Positions 24,450 to 32,353 of a stretch of DNA of 37,618 nt are shown one piece after another. The notes under the pieces are model-generated. The model saw only the letters and a program-made list of their open reading frames with translations, was not told the origin of the DNA and did no database searches. The translations under genes were made by a program, and so were the position numbers. Origin of the DNA: Terriglobia bacterium (GTDB taxonomy: Bacteria > Acidobacteriota > Vicinamibacteria > Vicinamibacterales > CAVVIG01); contig JAIQFX010000057.1 in assembly GCA_020073005.1 (NCBI GenBank), positions 1 through 37,618 of the forward strand, written 5' to 3'. Position 1 is the first letter of the stretch. Each line of letters begins with the position of its first letter.

Positions 24450-25783
24450 CGCCGTTCGCGCGGATCCTCCGCTTGAGCGCCGCGTATCTCAGCTCGAACC
24501 TCGCGCGCGCCGCGATCGCGTTCGGACTCTCGCTCGTGCTCGGCCGGGCGCTCGGCGCGGAACGCTTCGGGCGCTGGATTCTCTGCACGACATGGGCGTC
24601 GACGTTGACGGTCGTCGCCGATCTGGGATTCGGCGTGCTGCTCACGCGCGACGGCGCACGGCCCGACGCGCCGGCGGGCCGTCTGCTTCTCAGCTCGCTG
24701 CTGATGCGGCTCGCTGTCGTCGTGCCGCTCGGCGCGATCCTCGTGCTGGCGGCGCCGCGTCTGGTCACGGATCCTGAAGCGGTCGCCGGCGTGCAGGCCG
24801 GCGCGCTGCTCGGAATCGCTGGCGCGGCGTACGGATGCTTCGGCGCGCTGTTTCGCGCGCAGCCACGCTGGCTGCCGGCCGTGCTCGCGGCTGAGACCGC
24901 ATGCCTCGCCGCGCAGCTCGGCGGATCGTGGTGGATCGTGCATCAGGGCGGCGGCGTCGTGTCGCTCGTCGCGCTGGCCACGCTGCTGCAGGTAGTGCAG
25001 ATCGCCGTCGCGATCGCTTTGTGGACGATTGTGTTCGGCGCTCGCGCCTCGGTCGGGCGCCCATCGCTGGACGATCTGCGCGTGCTGCTGCGCCGCGCGA
25101 TCCCGTTCGCCGCCTCGAGCATCGTCGCCAACCTGCAGACGCGCGTCGCGCCGTTGCTGCTCGGCTACTGGTCGACGGAGATCGATCTCGGCTGGTTCGC
25201 GGCGGCGTCGCGGTTCGGCAAGGCCGCGCGGCTCGCGCCGCAGGCGATGTTTGCCGGCGCGCTGCCCGTGTTGTCGCACGAGTACGGCAGGCAAGGACGG
25301 GATGCCCGCCGGATGTTCCGCACGTTCGATCGCGCGCTCGTCGCGCTCAGCCTGGCGATGGCGGCGCCGTGCATTCTTCTCGCGGTCCCGCTGCTGCGCC
25401 TGCTGTACGGCCCATCCTTTATGAATGCGGCGCCCGCGCTCGTCTGGGTCGGTCTCGGGCTGGCGCCGGCCCTGGTGAATTCAGGAAGGAAAGTCGCGCT
25501 GTTTGCCGTGGGCGGCGAGGCGATCGTCCTGCGATGGAGCGCCGCCTCACTCGCCGTGCAGATGGTCGCAGCGGCGTTGTTGATTCAGCCGTTCGGATCG
25601 GTCGGCGCTGCAATCAGCATCGCGATTGCCGAGGCCGCCGTCTGGTATCCGCTGCGCGCGGCTGAAGTCTCGAGGCTGAAGGCTGAAGACATTTCACGCG
25701 CCGGCCAGCTCGCGGTAGATCGCTTCGAACCGCGTGGCGGTCCACTCGGCATCGTGCCCGAGCGCCCAGGCACGCGCGGCTGA
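24446..25783 (+). CDS. Second polysaccharide flippase-like protein (MOP family)
   Basis: About 445 residues with roughly twelve hydrophobic segments. LSAAYLSSNLARAAIAFGLS and RALGAERFGRWILCTTW at the start are typical of Wzx-like proteins, as are AIPFAASSIVANLQTRVAP and YGPSFMNAAPALVW later on. It likely translocates a lipid-linked product. Two different flippases in one locus suggest two substrates or two steps. The last true membrane segment ends near AAVWYPLRAAE. The remaining 36 residues come from a GCTGAAG repeat and then run 90 bp into the antisense strand of the convergent glycosyltransferase, so the original stop may have been lost. Coupled by ATGA to the amidohydrolase. Confidence 0.82.
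   Translation: MTPFARILRLSAAYLSSNLARAAIAFGLSLVLGRALGAERFGRWILCTTWASTLTVVADLGFGVLLTRDGARPDAPAGRLLLSSLLMRLAVVVPLGAILVLAAPRLVTDPEAVAGVQAGALLGIAGAAYGCFGALFRAQPRWLPAVLAAETACLAAQLGGSWWIVHQGGGVVSLVALATLLQVVQIAVAIALWTIVFGARASVGRPSLDDLRVLLRRAIPFAASSIVANLQTRVAPLLLGYWSTEIDLGWFAAASRFGKAARLAPQAMFAGALPVLSHEYGRQGRDARRMFRTFDRALVALSLAMAAPCILLAVPLLRLLYGPSFMNAAPALVWVGLGLAPALVNSGRKVALFAVGGEAIVLRWSAASLAVQMVAAALLIQPFGSVGAAISIAIAEAAVWYPLRAAEVSRLKAEDISRAGQLAVDRFEPRGGPLGIVPERPGTRG
25661..25689. repeat. GCTGAAG direct repeat at the 3' end of the second flippase gene
   Basis: Three copies of GCTGAAG-like units (25661, 25674, 25681) just before the gene runs into the convergent glycosyltransferase. It has the same character as the other simple linkers in this locus. 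Confidence 0.4.
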
Positions 25784-26806
25784 CGCGATGTGCTCGCGGC
25801 GCGCCGGGTCGCGGATGAGCTGCACGACCGCGTCCGCCAGAGTCGCGGAATCGCCGACCGCTACCGCGACCGCGCGATCGGCGGACCAGTCCGCGACGTA
25901 GCCGACGCGTGTGCCGACGGTCGGCAGGCCGCTGCACGCCGCTTCCAGCACGACGACGCCCGCGGCTTCGTGACGCGAAGACGTCACGTGGACGTGCGCA
26001 GCCGCGTAGAATGTCGCGAGCCGATCGGTCGGCTGAACTCCGTGGAAGGTCACATGGCTCTCCAGATCGAGAGTGCGCGTCAGCGACTGCACGCCGCCGT
26101 CCAGGGTGTCTTCGCCCACGACGTCGAGATGGACCTCCGGAATCTCGCGGACGATGCGCGCCATCGCGTGAAGCAGCATCGGATAATCCTTCACGCGATT
26201 GAGACTGCCGACGCGGAGCAGCCGCCATGGCGGCCCAGGCGGCCGCCTCGCGGGCGGGAAGGCGTTCGGATCGACGCCGATCGGCACGACGTCCGGCGGT
26301 CGACCGTGACGCGCCGCGAGCTCCGCCATGAATTGCGTGCCGACGGTCACGCGCGTCGCGTCGCGCATCGTGCGGGCGATCGCGCGCCGGTCGATCCATC
26401 GCCGCTGCAGTCCGTAATCGATGTCATCGAGCGCGACGAACTCGCCGCTGTCGAACGTCACGACGATCGGCACGCCCGCGCGGCGCGCGACCTGCGTGCC
26501 GACGACGCCGGCCGGCATCCCCGAGTATGCGTGGAGCACGTCGAACGGACCGGCCGTCTCGAGCGCGGCGGCCAGGCGCGCACGCAAACGCAGTCGCCGC
26601 AGTCCGGGTGGACCATCCACGCGGCCGACGTCGTGGACCGTGGCGCCGAGCAGCGGATACGTGCACGGCTCCGGATAGTAGTGAAGGGCGAAGACGTGGG
26701 CCTCGTGCCGGCGCGCGAGGCGCTCGATCAGCCACAGCAGCGCGGGGACGACGCGCTCGCGCCCCGAGCGATCGACGCCGCCGGTGACCACCAGTCCGAT
26801 CCGCAC
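25694..26806 (-). CDS. GT4-family glycosyltransferase
   Basis: A 370-residue GT-B fold enzyme. The N-terminal part has MRIGLVVTGGVDRSGRERVV, the usual glycine-rich opening, then FDVLHAYSGMPAGVVG and IVVTFDSGEF. The C-terminal half has LRVGSLNRVKDYPMLLHAM, VHLDVVGEDTLDG and the donor-binding HEAAGVVVLEAACSGLPTVG with the E-x7-E pair. It transfers a sugar from a nucleotide-sugar donor at the cytoplasmic membrane face. The start is GTG; a TATGCT box ends 6 nt upstream and a GAAGG lies in between, so either a leaderless or a short-leader start is possible. It is convergent with the second flippase and divergent from the DUF218 gene, 23 bp away. Confidence 0.88.
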   Translation of the reverse strand: MRIGLVVTGGVDRSGRERVVPALLWLIERLARRHEAHVFALHYYPEPCTYPLLGATVHDVGRVDGPPGLRRLRLRARLAAALETAGPFDVLHAYSGMPAGVVGTQVARRAGVPIVVTFDSGEFVALDDIDYGLQRRWIDRRAIARTMRDATRVTVGTQFMAELAARHGRPPDVVPIGVDPNAFPPARRPPGPPWRLLRVGSLNRVKDYPMLLHAMARIVREIPEVHLDVVGEDTLDGGVQSLTRTLDLESHVTFHGVQPTDRLATFYAAAHVHVTSSRHEAAGVVVLEAACSGLPTVGTRVGYVADWSADRAVAVAVGDSATLADAVVQLIRDPARREHIASAARAWALGHDAEWTATRFEAIYRELAGA

Positions 26807-26812
26807 GCCTTC

Positions 26813-26818
26813 AGCATA
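26813..26818 (-). promoter_or_regulatory. -10-like box of the GT4 gene
   Basis: TATGCT on the minus strand, 6 nt before the GTG at 26806, inside a divergent gap of only 23 bp shared with the DUF218 gene. Confidence 0.3.
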
Positions 26819-26829
26819 CCTGCAGCGTG

Positions 26830-27447
26830 ATGAAGCGTCTGCTCGCGCTGACGATTGTGCTCGCGGTCATCATCGCGGTCGTGCCCGCCGCGCGGCGCGC
26901 CGTGCTGCAGCGGGTGGGCGCGGTCCTCGTCGTCAGCGATCCGGACGCGCCGGCTGACGTCGGCGTCATGACGGAGAGCGGCGAGGGCGACGAGATCGGC
27001 GTCAGCGATCTGTACCAGCGCCATGCGTTCTCGCGCGTGCTAATGCTCGCGCCGTCTCCGGACTCGGTTGATCTCGAGTTGAAGACGCGCGGCGTTCACC
27101 TCGAGGATCGCGCCTTGAGCGCGCTGCGCCAGCTCGGCGTGCCGTCTTCTGCCATCACGACGATCGACGCGGGTGAAGGTGGAACCAACGACAGCGCGCG
27201 CGCGCTCGCGGACTGGGCGCGCGACCATCCGTCGCGTGTCCTCGTGGTGATCAGTCCGACGCACGCGCGCCGGTACCGCAGGACGCTGCTGCGCGTCTGG
27301 CCGGCCGGCGTGACGCCGCCTCGCGTCACCTGGTCGCCGCACGCGCTGTTTCGATCGGACGACTGGTGGCAGTCGCGGCGGACGCTGCGCGAAGGGCTCT
27401 TCGAACTGGAGAAGCTGGCATGGGACTACGTCACGCATCCGTTCTGA
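26830..27447 (+). CDS. DUF218 (ElyC/SanA/YdcF-type) membrane-anchored protein
   Basis: A 205-residue protein with one N-terminal membrane anchor (LLALTIVLAVIIAVV). The body resembles the DUF218 family: VGAVLVVSDPD at the start of the domain, SRVLMLAP, LGVPSSAITTIDAGEGGTND with the conserved acidic/Asn patch, ARALADWA and VLVVISPTHARRYRRTLLRVW. E. coli relatives such as ElyC affect lipid-carrier glycan metabolism in the envelope, which fits this locus. The ATG is 23 bp from the divergent glycosyltransferase. The end overlaps the following gene by 28 bp. Confidence 0.72.
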   Translation: MKRLLALTIVLAVIIAVVPAARRAVLQRVGAVLVVSDPDAPADVGVMTESGEGDEIGVSDLYQRHAFSRVLMLAPSPDSVDLELKTRGVHLEDRALSALRQLGVPSSAITTIDAGEGGTNDSARALADWARDHPSRVLVVISPTHARRYRRTLLRVWPAGVTPPRVTWSPHALFRSDDWWQSRRTLREGLFELEKLAWDYVTHPF

Positions 27448-28424
27448 TCGCGGCGTTCGTCATGACGCTTGCGGCGCATCCCCTCAAGACGCTCGACTTC
27501 TATTTCATCGACGTCGAAGGCGGACAGTCCACGCTGATCGTGACGCCGGCGGGGGAGTCGATGCTGGTCGACGCCGGGTACGGCGGCTTCGACGGCCGCG
27601 ATCCCGGACGCGTCATGGCCGCCGCGAACGACGCCGGTCTCACGCAGATCGACTATCTGGTGACCACGCACTTTCACGGCGATCACGTGGGCGGAGTACC
27701 GGAGCTGTCGCGGCGGATTCCGATTCGCACGTTCGTCGACTACGGCGAGCCGGTCGAAAACGGATTCGGCGCGCGGCGGCTCTACGACGCGTACTCGCTC
27801 GTCCGCGCGAACGGCCAGTACATCCGGCCCAGGCCCGGCGACCGGCTGCCGCTGAAAGGACTCGACGTCGACGTCGTCAGCGCCGGCGGCGCGCTGATCA
27901 CGAAGCCGCTCGCGCACGGCGGCGGCGCCAACCCCGCGTGCGCGGCGCTCGTGCGGAAGGAGAACGACGAGACGGAGAATCCGCGGTCGCTGGGCATCCG
28001 GCTGCGGTTCGGCCGCTTTCAGTTCGTCGACCTGGGCGATTTGAGCAACGCGAATCTCGCGGCGCTGTTCTGTCCCGACAACCTGATCGGCCGCGTCCCG
28101 CTGTACCTCGTCACGCACCACGGCAACAGCGACACGAACATTCCCGCCGTGCTGGCCGCGCTGCATCCGCGCGTGGCCGTCATGAACAACGGGATCACGA
28201 AGGGCGGGTCGTACGACACGTTCCGGGAGCTGCACACGGCCGCGTGGCTCGAGGACGTCTGGCAGCTGCACAGGTCGCAGAACACCGAAGAGAATTACGC
28301 CGACGATCGCATCGCTAATCTGGATGACACGACGGGTTACGCGATCAAAGCGAGCGCGAGTGAGGACGGATCGTTTACGGTGACGAACATGCGCACCGGC
28401 GAGACGAAGCGCTATAAGAAGTAG
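27420..28424 (+). CDS. Secreted metallo-beta-lactamase-fold hydrolase (ComEC C-domain-like)
   Basis: A 334-residue protein with a signal peptide (LRHASVLIAAFVMTLAAHP). The domain opens with LDFYFIDVEGGQSTLIVTP and has the zinc motif THFHGDHVGG (His84, His86, Asp88, His89). It continues with SLGIRLRFGRFQFVDLGDL, YLVTHHGNSDTN and HPRVAVMNNG, all close to the MBL domain of ComEC-like proteins. It should act outside the cytoplasm on a phosphodiester or ester substrate not identifiable here. The start overlaps the DUF218 gene, indicating co-transcription. A compact hairpin separates it from the convergent DUF4159 gene. Confidence 0.8.
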   Translation: MGLRHASVLIAAFVMTLAAHPLKTLDFYFIDVEGGQSTLIVTPAGESMLVDAGYGGFDGRDPGRVMAAANDAGLTQIDYLVTTHFHGDHVGGVPELSRRIPIRTFVDYGEPVENGFGARRLYDAYSLVRANGQYIRPRPGDRLPLKGLDVDVVSAGGALITKPLAHGGGANPACAALVRKENDETENPRSLGIRLRFGRFQFVDLGDLSNANLAALFCPDNLIGRVPLYLVTHHGNSDTNIPAVLAALHPRVAVMNNGITKGGSYDTFRELHTAAWLEDVWQLHRSQNTEENYADDRIANLDDTTGYAIKASASEDGSFTVTNMRTGETKRYKK

Positions 28425-28442
28425 TGTCCGGAGAGGCGTGGC

Positions 28443-28460
28443 GTCCGGCTTCAGCCGGAC
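28443..28460. terminator. Compact type-C hairpin between convergent genes
   Basis: GTCCGGCT-TC-AGCCGGAC, an 8-bp perfect stem between the MBL-fold gene and the DUF4159 gene. The preceding GTGGCGTCCGGC matches the element inside the cyclase gene at 37173-37183, so it belongs to the same repeat family. It may act as a two-way terminator; no T-run follows. Confidence 0.45.
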
Positions 28461-28463
28461 CGT

Positions 28464-29339
28464 TCAATGCGTCAGCGAGTAGATCAGGACGTCGACGCCG
28501 AACGCATAGCCGGCGCCGGCGAATGCTTCGAAGTACTCGCGGCTCTCGCCTTCGCGTTCGAACGCGTCGCCGAAGTCGGTGTTGTGCGTCATCACCACGA
28601 GAATGCGACCGTCTCTGTCGCTGATGGCGCGCACGTGCGGCGTGGCGCTCAGCGATCCGCGCTCGGACGTGCGGCCGCCGCTGTTGTACCAGTAGCCAAT
28701 CGACGGGATTTGCGGGATCGCCTTCACGTCGTACAACGTGTGGAAGAGCGGATGGTCGAGCGGCACGTCGAAGAGCGGATAATCGGCTGACGGAAGCGCC
28801 TTGCGAATTTCGTTCTCCCAGTGATCGAACGCGTAGTCGCTCCAGAAATCATCGGCCCACAGGAACCCGCCCTTCTGCAGATACGTCCGCAGGCCCGCGG
28901 CTTCCGCGTCGTCGAAGTACGCGCCGCCGGGTTCCGTCAACATGATGAACGGACACTTGCCGAGCAGTTCCGCGTCGGTGAGCTGCAGCAGGACGTGGTT
29001 GTAATTGCCGAGGGCGTCGCGGCTGACAATCGTGCGCGTCAGTTCTGAGAAGCGGAAGGAAAGGTTCTCGTCCGCGCGCGGGTAGTCGACCATCCAGCCC
29101 GCGCCGTCGCCGTTGCTCGCGTTCCGGAACATGACGCGGCAGAACATGAACGCGCCGTCGTACTGCGGGTTCGCCGGGATTCCGCGATAGCCGAAGTTCC
29201 GCCCGCCGCCGCGTCCGCCGCCGCGCCCGCCGCGAAAGCCGCGGCCGCCCTGGAATTGCGCCGACGCCGTCGTCGCCAGCGCGGCGAGCGTCACCGCAAT
29301 CAGAAAGGGCGTTCGCAGCCGGCGCAGAAGAAGGGCCAT
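28464..29339 (-). CDS. DUF4159-domain secreted protein with Gly/Arg-rich N terminus
   Basis: A 291-residue exported protein. The signal peptide (FLIAVTLAALATTASAQ) is followed by an RGG-like stretch (GGRGFRGGRGGGRGGGR) and then a DUF4159 domain: QYDGAFMFCRVMF, WMVDYPRADENLSFRFSELT, FIMLTEPGGAYFDDAEA, LRTYLQKGGFLWADDFW, HPLFHTLYDV and RILVVMTHNTDFGDAFERE. The 'GGFLWADDFW' and end blocks are family hallmarks. Function is unknown, though such domains resemble ThuA/GATase-like folds. The Gly/Arg stretch could bind nucleic acid or polyanions, which is a guess. Confidence 0.8.
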   Translation of the reverse strand: MALLLRRLRTPFLIAVTLAALATTASAQFQGGRGFRGGRGGGRGGGRNFGYRGIPANPQYDGAFMFCRVMFRNASNGDGAGWMVDYPRADENLSFRFSELTRTIVSRDALGNYNHVLLQLTDAELLGKCPFIMLTEPGGAYFDDAEAAGLRTYLQKGGFLWADDFWSDYAFDHWENEIRKALPSADYPLFDVPLDHPLFHTLYDVKAIPQIPSIGYWYNSGGRTSERGSLSATPHVRAISDRDGRILVVMTHNTDFGDAFEREGESREYFEAFAGAGYAFGVDVLIYSLTH

Positions 29340-29356
29340 GCGCGTGTGAGCTCAGT

Positions 29357-30277
29357 CTACTCTCGGTAGTACACCGCGTCGACCGGGACTTTCGATCCGA
29401 CGTAGTCGCGATCCTTGAACGGGTACCGCGGCCGCGGTTTCGACGTGATGAACGCCGCCACCTGCTGCGCTTCCGCGTCGGTCAGGCTGTTCGGATTGAG
29501 GTACGGCATCGCGTAACGGATGATGCCGGCGAGCGTGTAGACGCGCGCGGCGCCGGCGCCGTCGTTCCACGACTCGGGCCCCCACAGCGGTCCGGCTTTC
29601 TTGTCGCCGACCTGCACGCCCTGGCCATCGACGCCGTGGCACGACGTGCAGCGCTCCATGTAGATCGCTTCGCCCTTCGCCGTGTCGAGCTTGTCGACGG
29701 GAACCAGGTGCTCCTTGGCGATCGTGTTCTGCCCGCGCCACGACGGATTCTTCCCGACCGCCGCGCCGCGCGACAGCCACGTGATGTACGCGCTGACGGC
29801 GAGCACTTCCTTCGACGTCGGCGTCGGCAGCGATTCGGTGGCGGGGATGACGTCGGTGCCGTGCGGCGACGTCGCGTTCTCGCTGCGCAGAAAACAGTCG
29901 ACGACGCGATCGGGGAGGCTGATGAGCCGGGCGGAGCGGTTGTTGTACTCCGGGAACATGCCGGCGACGGCGACCAGCGGCAGCGAGCGTTCCCGCTGGC
30001 CGGCGTTGAGGTGGCAGTTGTTGCAGGCGACCTTGCCGCCCGTGTATTGCGGCGCCGCCTTGGGCGTGTCGACGAAGATCCGATAGCCCAGCCGAATCTG
30101 ATCCGCCAGCTTGGGATCGGACGGCAGGGAATCCTTCATCGGATCCTGCGGCACCTGCCACGCCGTGACCATGGTCGTGTTCGCCGGGACCAGCGGGCCG
30201 GCGGCCGGCGGCCGGGAGCACGCGCCGGCGGCGATCGCCGCCAGGACGCACGCGCCCGCGCCAAAGATGATGCGCAC
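29357..30277 (-). CDS. TsdA-like diheme cytochrome c lipoprotein
   Basis: About 306 residues. GTG 30277 gives a lipoprotein signal (LAAIAAGACSRPP). The protein has two heme sites, CNNCH (Cys85-His89) and CTSCH (Cys210-His214). Between them lie LNAGQRERSLPLVAVAG, FPEYNNRS and VVDCFLRSENA with Cys128. In thiosulfate dehydrogenase TsdA a Cys in this place is an axial ligand of the active-site heme. The order NCHLxAG, R-x-x-x-L, C-x-x-R-S, AYITWLS agrees with TsdA. It may oxidise thiosulfate to tetrathionate or do the reverse at the cell surface. It is divergent from a heme-quinoprotein, suggesting a small periplasmic electron-transfer unit. TAGAAT lies 7 nt before the GTG, so the message may be leaderless. 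Confidence 0.75.
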   Translation of the reverse strand: MRIIFGAGACVLAAIAAGACSRPPAAGPLVPANTTMVTAWQVPQDPMKDSLPSDPKLADQIRLGYRIFVDTPKAAPQYTGGKVACNNCHLNAGQRERSLPLVAVAGMFPEYNNRSARLISLPDRVVDCFLRSENATSPHGTDVIPATESLPTPTSKEVLAVSAYITWLSRGAAVGKNPSWRGQNTIAKEHLVPVDKLDTAKGEAIYMERCTSCHGVDGQGVQVGDKKAGPLWGPESWNDGAGAARVYTLAGIIRYAMPYLNPNSLTDAEAQQVAAFITSKPRPRYPFKDRDYVGSKVPVDAVYYRE

Positions 30278-30284
30278 GAGCCAA

Positions 30285-30290
30285 ATTCTA
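30285..30290 (-). promoter_or_regulatory. -10 box of the TsdA-like gene
   Basis: TAGAAT on the minus strand, exactly 7 nt before the GTG at 30277. There is no Shine-Dalgarno sequence before the GTG. Confidence 0.4.
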
Positions 30291-30327
30291 TTACCATTGC
30301 GCTCACCCGGCCACCCAGGAGAGGCGA

Positions 30328-32181
30328 ATGCGGCCACGAAGCCACGAAATCACGACGAAGAGATTGGTGCGCGCTTGCACGTTCGTGCTGTCGCTCCTCG
30401 CGACCGCGACGTCCGCGCGCGCGCAGGCGATCCAGGCGCTCGGCATGTTCGAACAACGCTGCGGCGTATGCCACACCAAACCCGCGGACGACCGCACGCC
30501 GACGAGGGAATCGCTGCGGCAGCGGACGCCCGAGGCCGTGCTCGATGCGATCACCACCGGCTCGATGAAGGTGAACGCCGACGGCCTCACCGACACGCAG
30601 AAGCGGATGATCGCCGAGTACATCACCGATCGGCCGCTCGGCTCGGCGCTGGCCGGACAGGCATCGGCGATGCCGAATCGTTGTCCGAGCAAGCCGCTCG
30701 GCAATCCGCTCGCGGGCCCGTCGTGGAACGGGTGGGGCGCGGACGAAGGCAATTCGCGCTTTCAGCCGGCCGCCGCGGCGGGGCTGACGGCGGGGTCGGT
30801 GCCGAAGCTGAAGCTGAAATGGGCGTTTGGATTCCCGAACGGCAGCTCAGCGTATGCACAGCCGACGATCGCCGGCGGCCGCGTGTTCGTCGGTTCGGAC
30901 AACGGTTTCGTCTACTCGCTCGATGCCGCGAGCGGGTGCGTCTACTGGTCGTTCCAGGCGCAGGGCGGCGTGCGGACGGCGATTAGCATCGGCAAGAGCA
31001 GCTCCCGCTACGCGGTGTACTTCGGCGACGTCAAGGCGAACGTGTATGCCGTCGACGCTGAAAACGGCGCGCTGCTGTGGACCAGGAGCGCCGAGTCGCA
31101 TCCGCTCGCGCGCATCACCGGCGCGCCCGTCCTCTACGACGGCCGGCTGTACGTGCCGGTCGCGTCCTTCGAGGAAGGCTCGGGCCCGAATCCCAAGTAC
31201 GAGTGCTGCACGTTCCGCGGCTCCGTCGTCGCGTACGCCGCGGCCAACGGCGAGCAGATCTGGAAGACCTACACGATTCCGGAGAAGCCGAGGCCGACGA
31301 AGAAGAACTCGATCGGCACGCAGCTGTGGGGACCGGCGGGCGCGGCCGTCTGGTCGGCGCCGACGATCGACGCCAGGCGCGGAGCGCTCTACGTCGCGAC
31401 CGGCGACGCGTACACGTTCCCGGCCGCCGACACGAGCGATGCGATCATGGCCTTCGATCTGAAGTCGGGCATTCCATTGTGGACGCACCAGTTCACGGCG
31501 AACGACGCGTTCCTCGTCGGCTGTCCGAGCGGGCCGACCACGCGCGACAACTGTCCCGACGTCGTCGGACCCGATTTTGATTTCGGCAACTCGCCGATCC
31601 TCCGCACGCTGCCGAACGGCAAGTCGGTCCTGGTGATCGGACAGAAGTCCGGCGCGGCGTGGGCGATCGATCCCGACAAGGACGGCGCGCTGCTGTGGCA
31701 GCACAAGGTCGGCGCGGGCAGCGCGCTTGGCGGTGTGGAGTGGGGCTCAGCCGCTGACGATCAGAACGGCTACTTCGCGGCGGCCGACGCGCAGCTGGGA
31801 CCGAATGCCGGCGGACTGTCCGCGCTGAAACTGACCACGGGCGAGGAAGTGTGGAAGGTGCTGCCGCCGCCGGTGGAGTGCGCGCCGGGCCGCAACTGTC
31901 CGCAGGCGCAGTCGGCGGCGATCACCGTGATCCCCGGCGTCGTCTTCTCCGGGACGACCAACGGCATCATGCGCGCCTACGCCGCGAGCGACGGCCGCAT
32001 CCTCTGGGACTACAACACCGCGCACGAGTTCACGGCGGTGAACGGCGTGAAAGCCAAGGGCGGCTCGCTCAACGGCCCGGGTCCGGTCGTCGCCGGCGGC
32101 ATGCTGTTCATGAACTCCGGTTACAACTACCTGGGATACGGCGCGGCGGGCAACGTCCTGCTGGCGTTCGGCATCGATTAG
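30328..32181 (+). CDS. Cytochrome c-quinoprotein (polyvinyl-alcohol-dehydrogenase-like, PQQ beta-propeller)
   Basis: A 617-residue exported protein. The signal peptide ends near ATSARAQ. A short cytochrome c domain carries CGVCH (Cys45-His49). The rest is a PQQ-type propeller with many DAxSGxxYW/AxxGxxxW repeats (SLDAASGCVYWSF, AVDAENGALLWT, AFDLKSGIPLWTH, ALKLTTGEEVWK, AYAASDGRILWDY). The domain order and CCTFRGSVVAY match PVA dehydrogenases, which oxidise secondary alcohols and pass electrons to the heme. A periplasmic alcohol oxidation is likely; the true substrate is unknown. AGGAGAG precedes the ATG. The gene is divergent from the TsdA-like cytochrome and is followed by a strong hairpin. 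Confidence 0.82.
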   Translation: MRPRSHEITTKRLVRACTFVLSLLATATSARAQAIQALGMFEQRCGVCHTKPADDRTPTRESLRQRTPEAVLDAITTGSMKVNADGLTDTQKRMIAEYITDRPLGSALAGQASAMPNRCPSKPLGNPLAGPSWNGWGADEGNSRFQPAAAAGLTAGSVPKLKLKWAFGFPNGSSAYAQPTIAGGRVFVGSDNGFVYSLDAASGCVYWSFQAQGGVRTAISIGKSSSRYAVYFGDVKANVYAVDAENGALLWTRSAESHPLARITGAPVLYDGRLYVPVASFEEGSGPNPKYECCTFRGSVVAYAAANGEQIWKTYTIPEKPRPTKKNSIGTQLWGPAGAAVWSAPTIDARRGALYVATGDAYTFPAADTSDAIMAFDLKSGIPLWTHQFTANDAFLVGCPSGPTTRDNCPDVVGPDFDFGNSPILRTLPNGKSVLVIGQKSGAAWAIDPDKDGALLWQHKVGAGSALGGVEWGSAADDQNGYFAAADAQLGPNAGGLSALKLTTGEEVWKVLPPPVECAPGRNCPQAQSAAITVIPGVVFSGTTNGIMRAYAASDGRILWDYNTAHEFTAVNGVKAKGGSLNGPGPVVAGGMLFMNSGYNYLGYGAAGNVLLAFGID

Positions 32182-32222
32182 ACCGCTCCCACGGCGCTTC
32201 TCCGGCGTCCCACCGAGCTTTG

Positions 32223-32248
32223 GCGACGGGATCCCGTGATCCCGTCGC
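32223..32248 (+). terminator. Strong hairpin after the quinoprotein gene
   Basis: GCGACGGGATC (32223-32233), loop CCGT, GATCCCGTCGC (32238-32248): an 11-bp perfect stem. A TTCTTTT run follows at 32260-32266. It probably ends the quinoprotein transcript; it also lies upstream of a sigma-54 promoter. Confidence 0.55.
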
Positions 32249-32287
32249 GCGATCCTGCCTTCTTTTGAAGAATCAGACCCGAAATAG

Positions 32288-32304
32288 CTGGCACGTCCGT
32301 TGCT
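32288..32304 (+). promoter_or_regulatory. Sigma-54 (RpoN) promoter
   Basis: CTGGCACGTCCGTTGCT holds the -24 element TGGCAC and the -12 element TTGCT with the invariant GG-N10-GC spacing. The predicted start is near 32315, about 40 nt before the ATG of the small secreted protein. Use of such a promoter requires an enhancer-binding activator, not found in this window. Confidence 0.8.
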
Positions 32305-32353
32305 CGTTGTCCGATTCGGGCTATTTTCTTCATCTCATACTTGGAGGAGCTTT

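Noticed and set aside
12217-28424. Recent transfer of the glycan locus by a mobile element
   Set aside because: No integrase, transposase, tRNA or flanking direct repeat is visible, and composition looks like that of the neighbours by eye.
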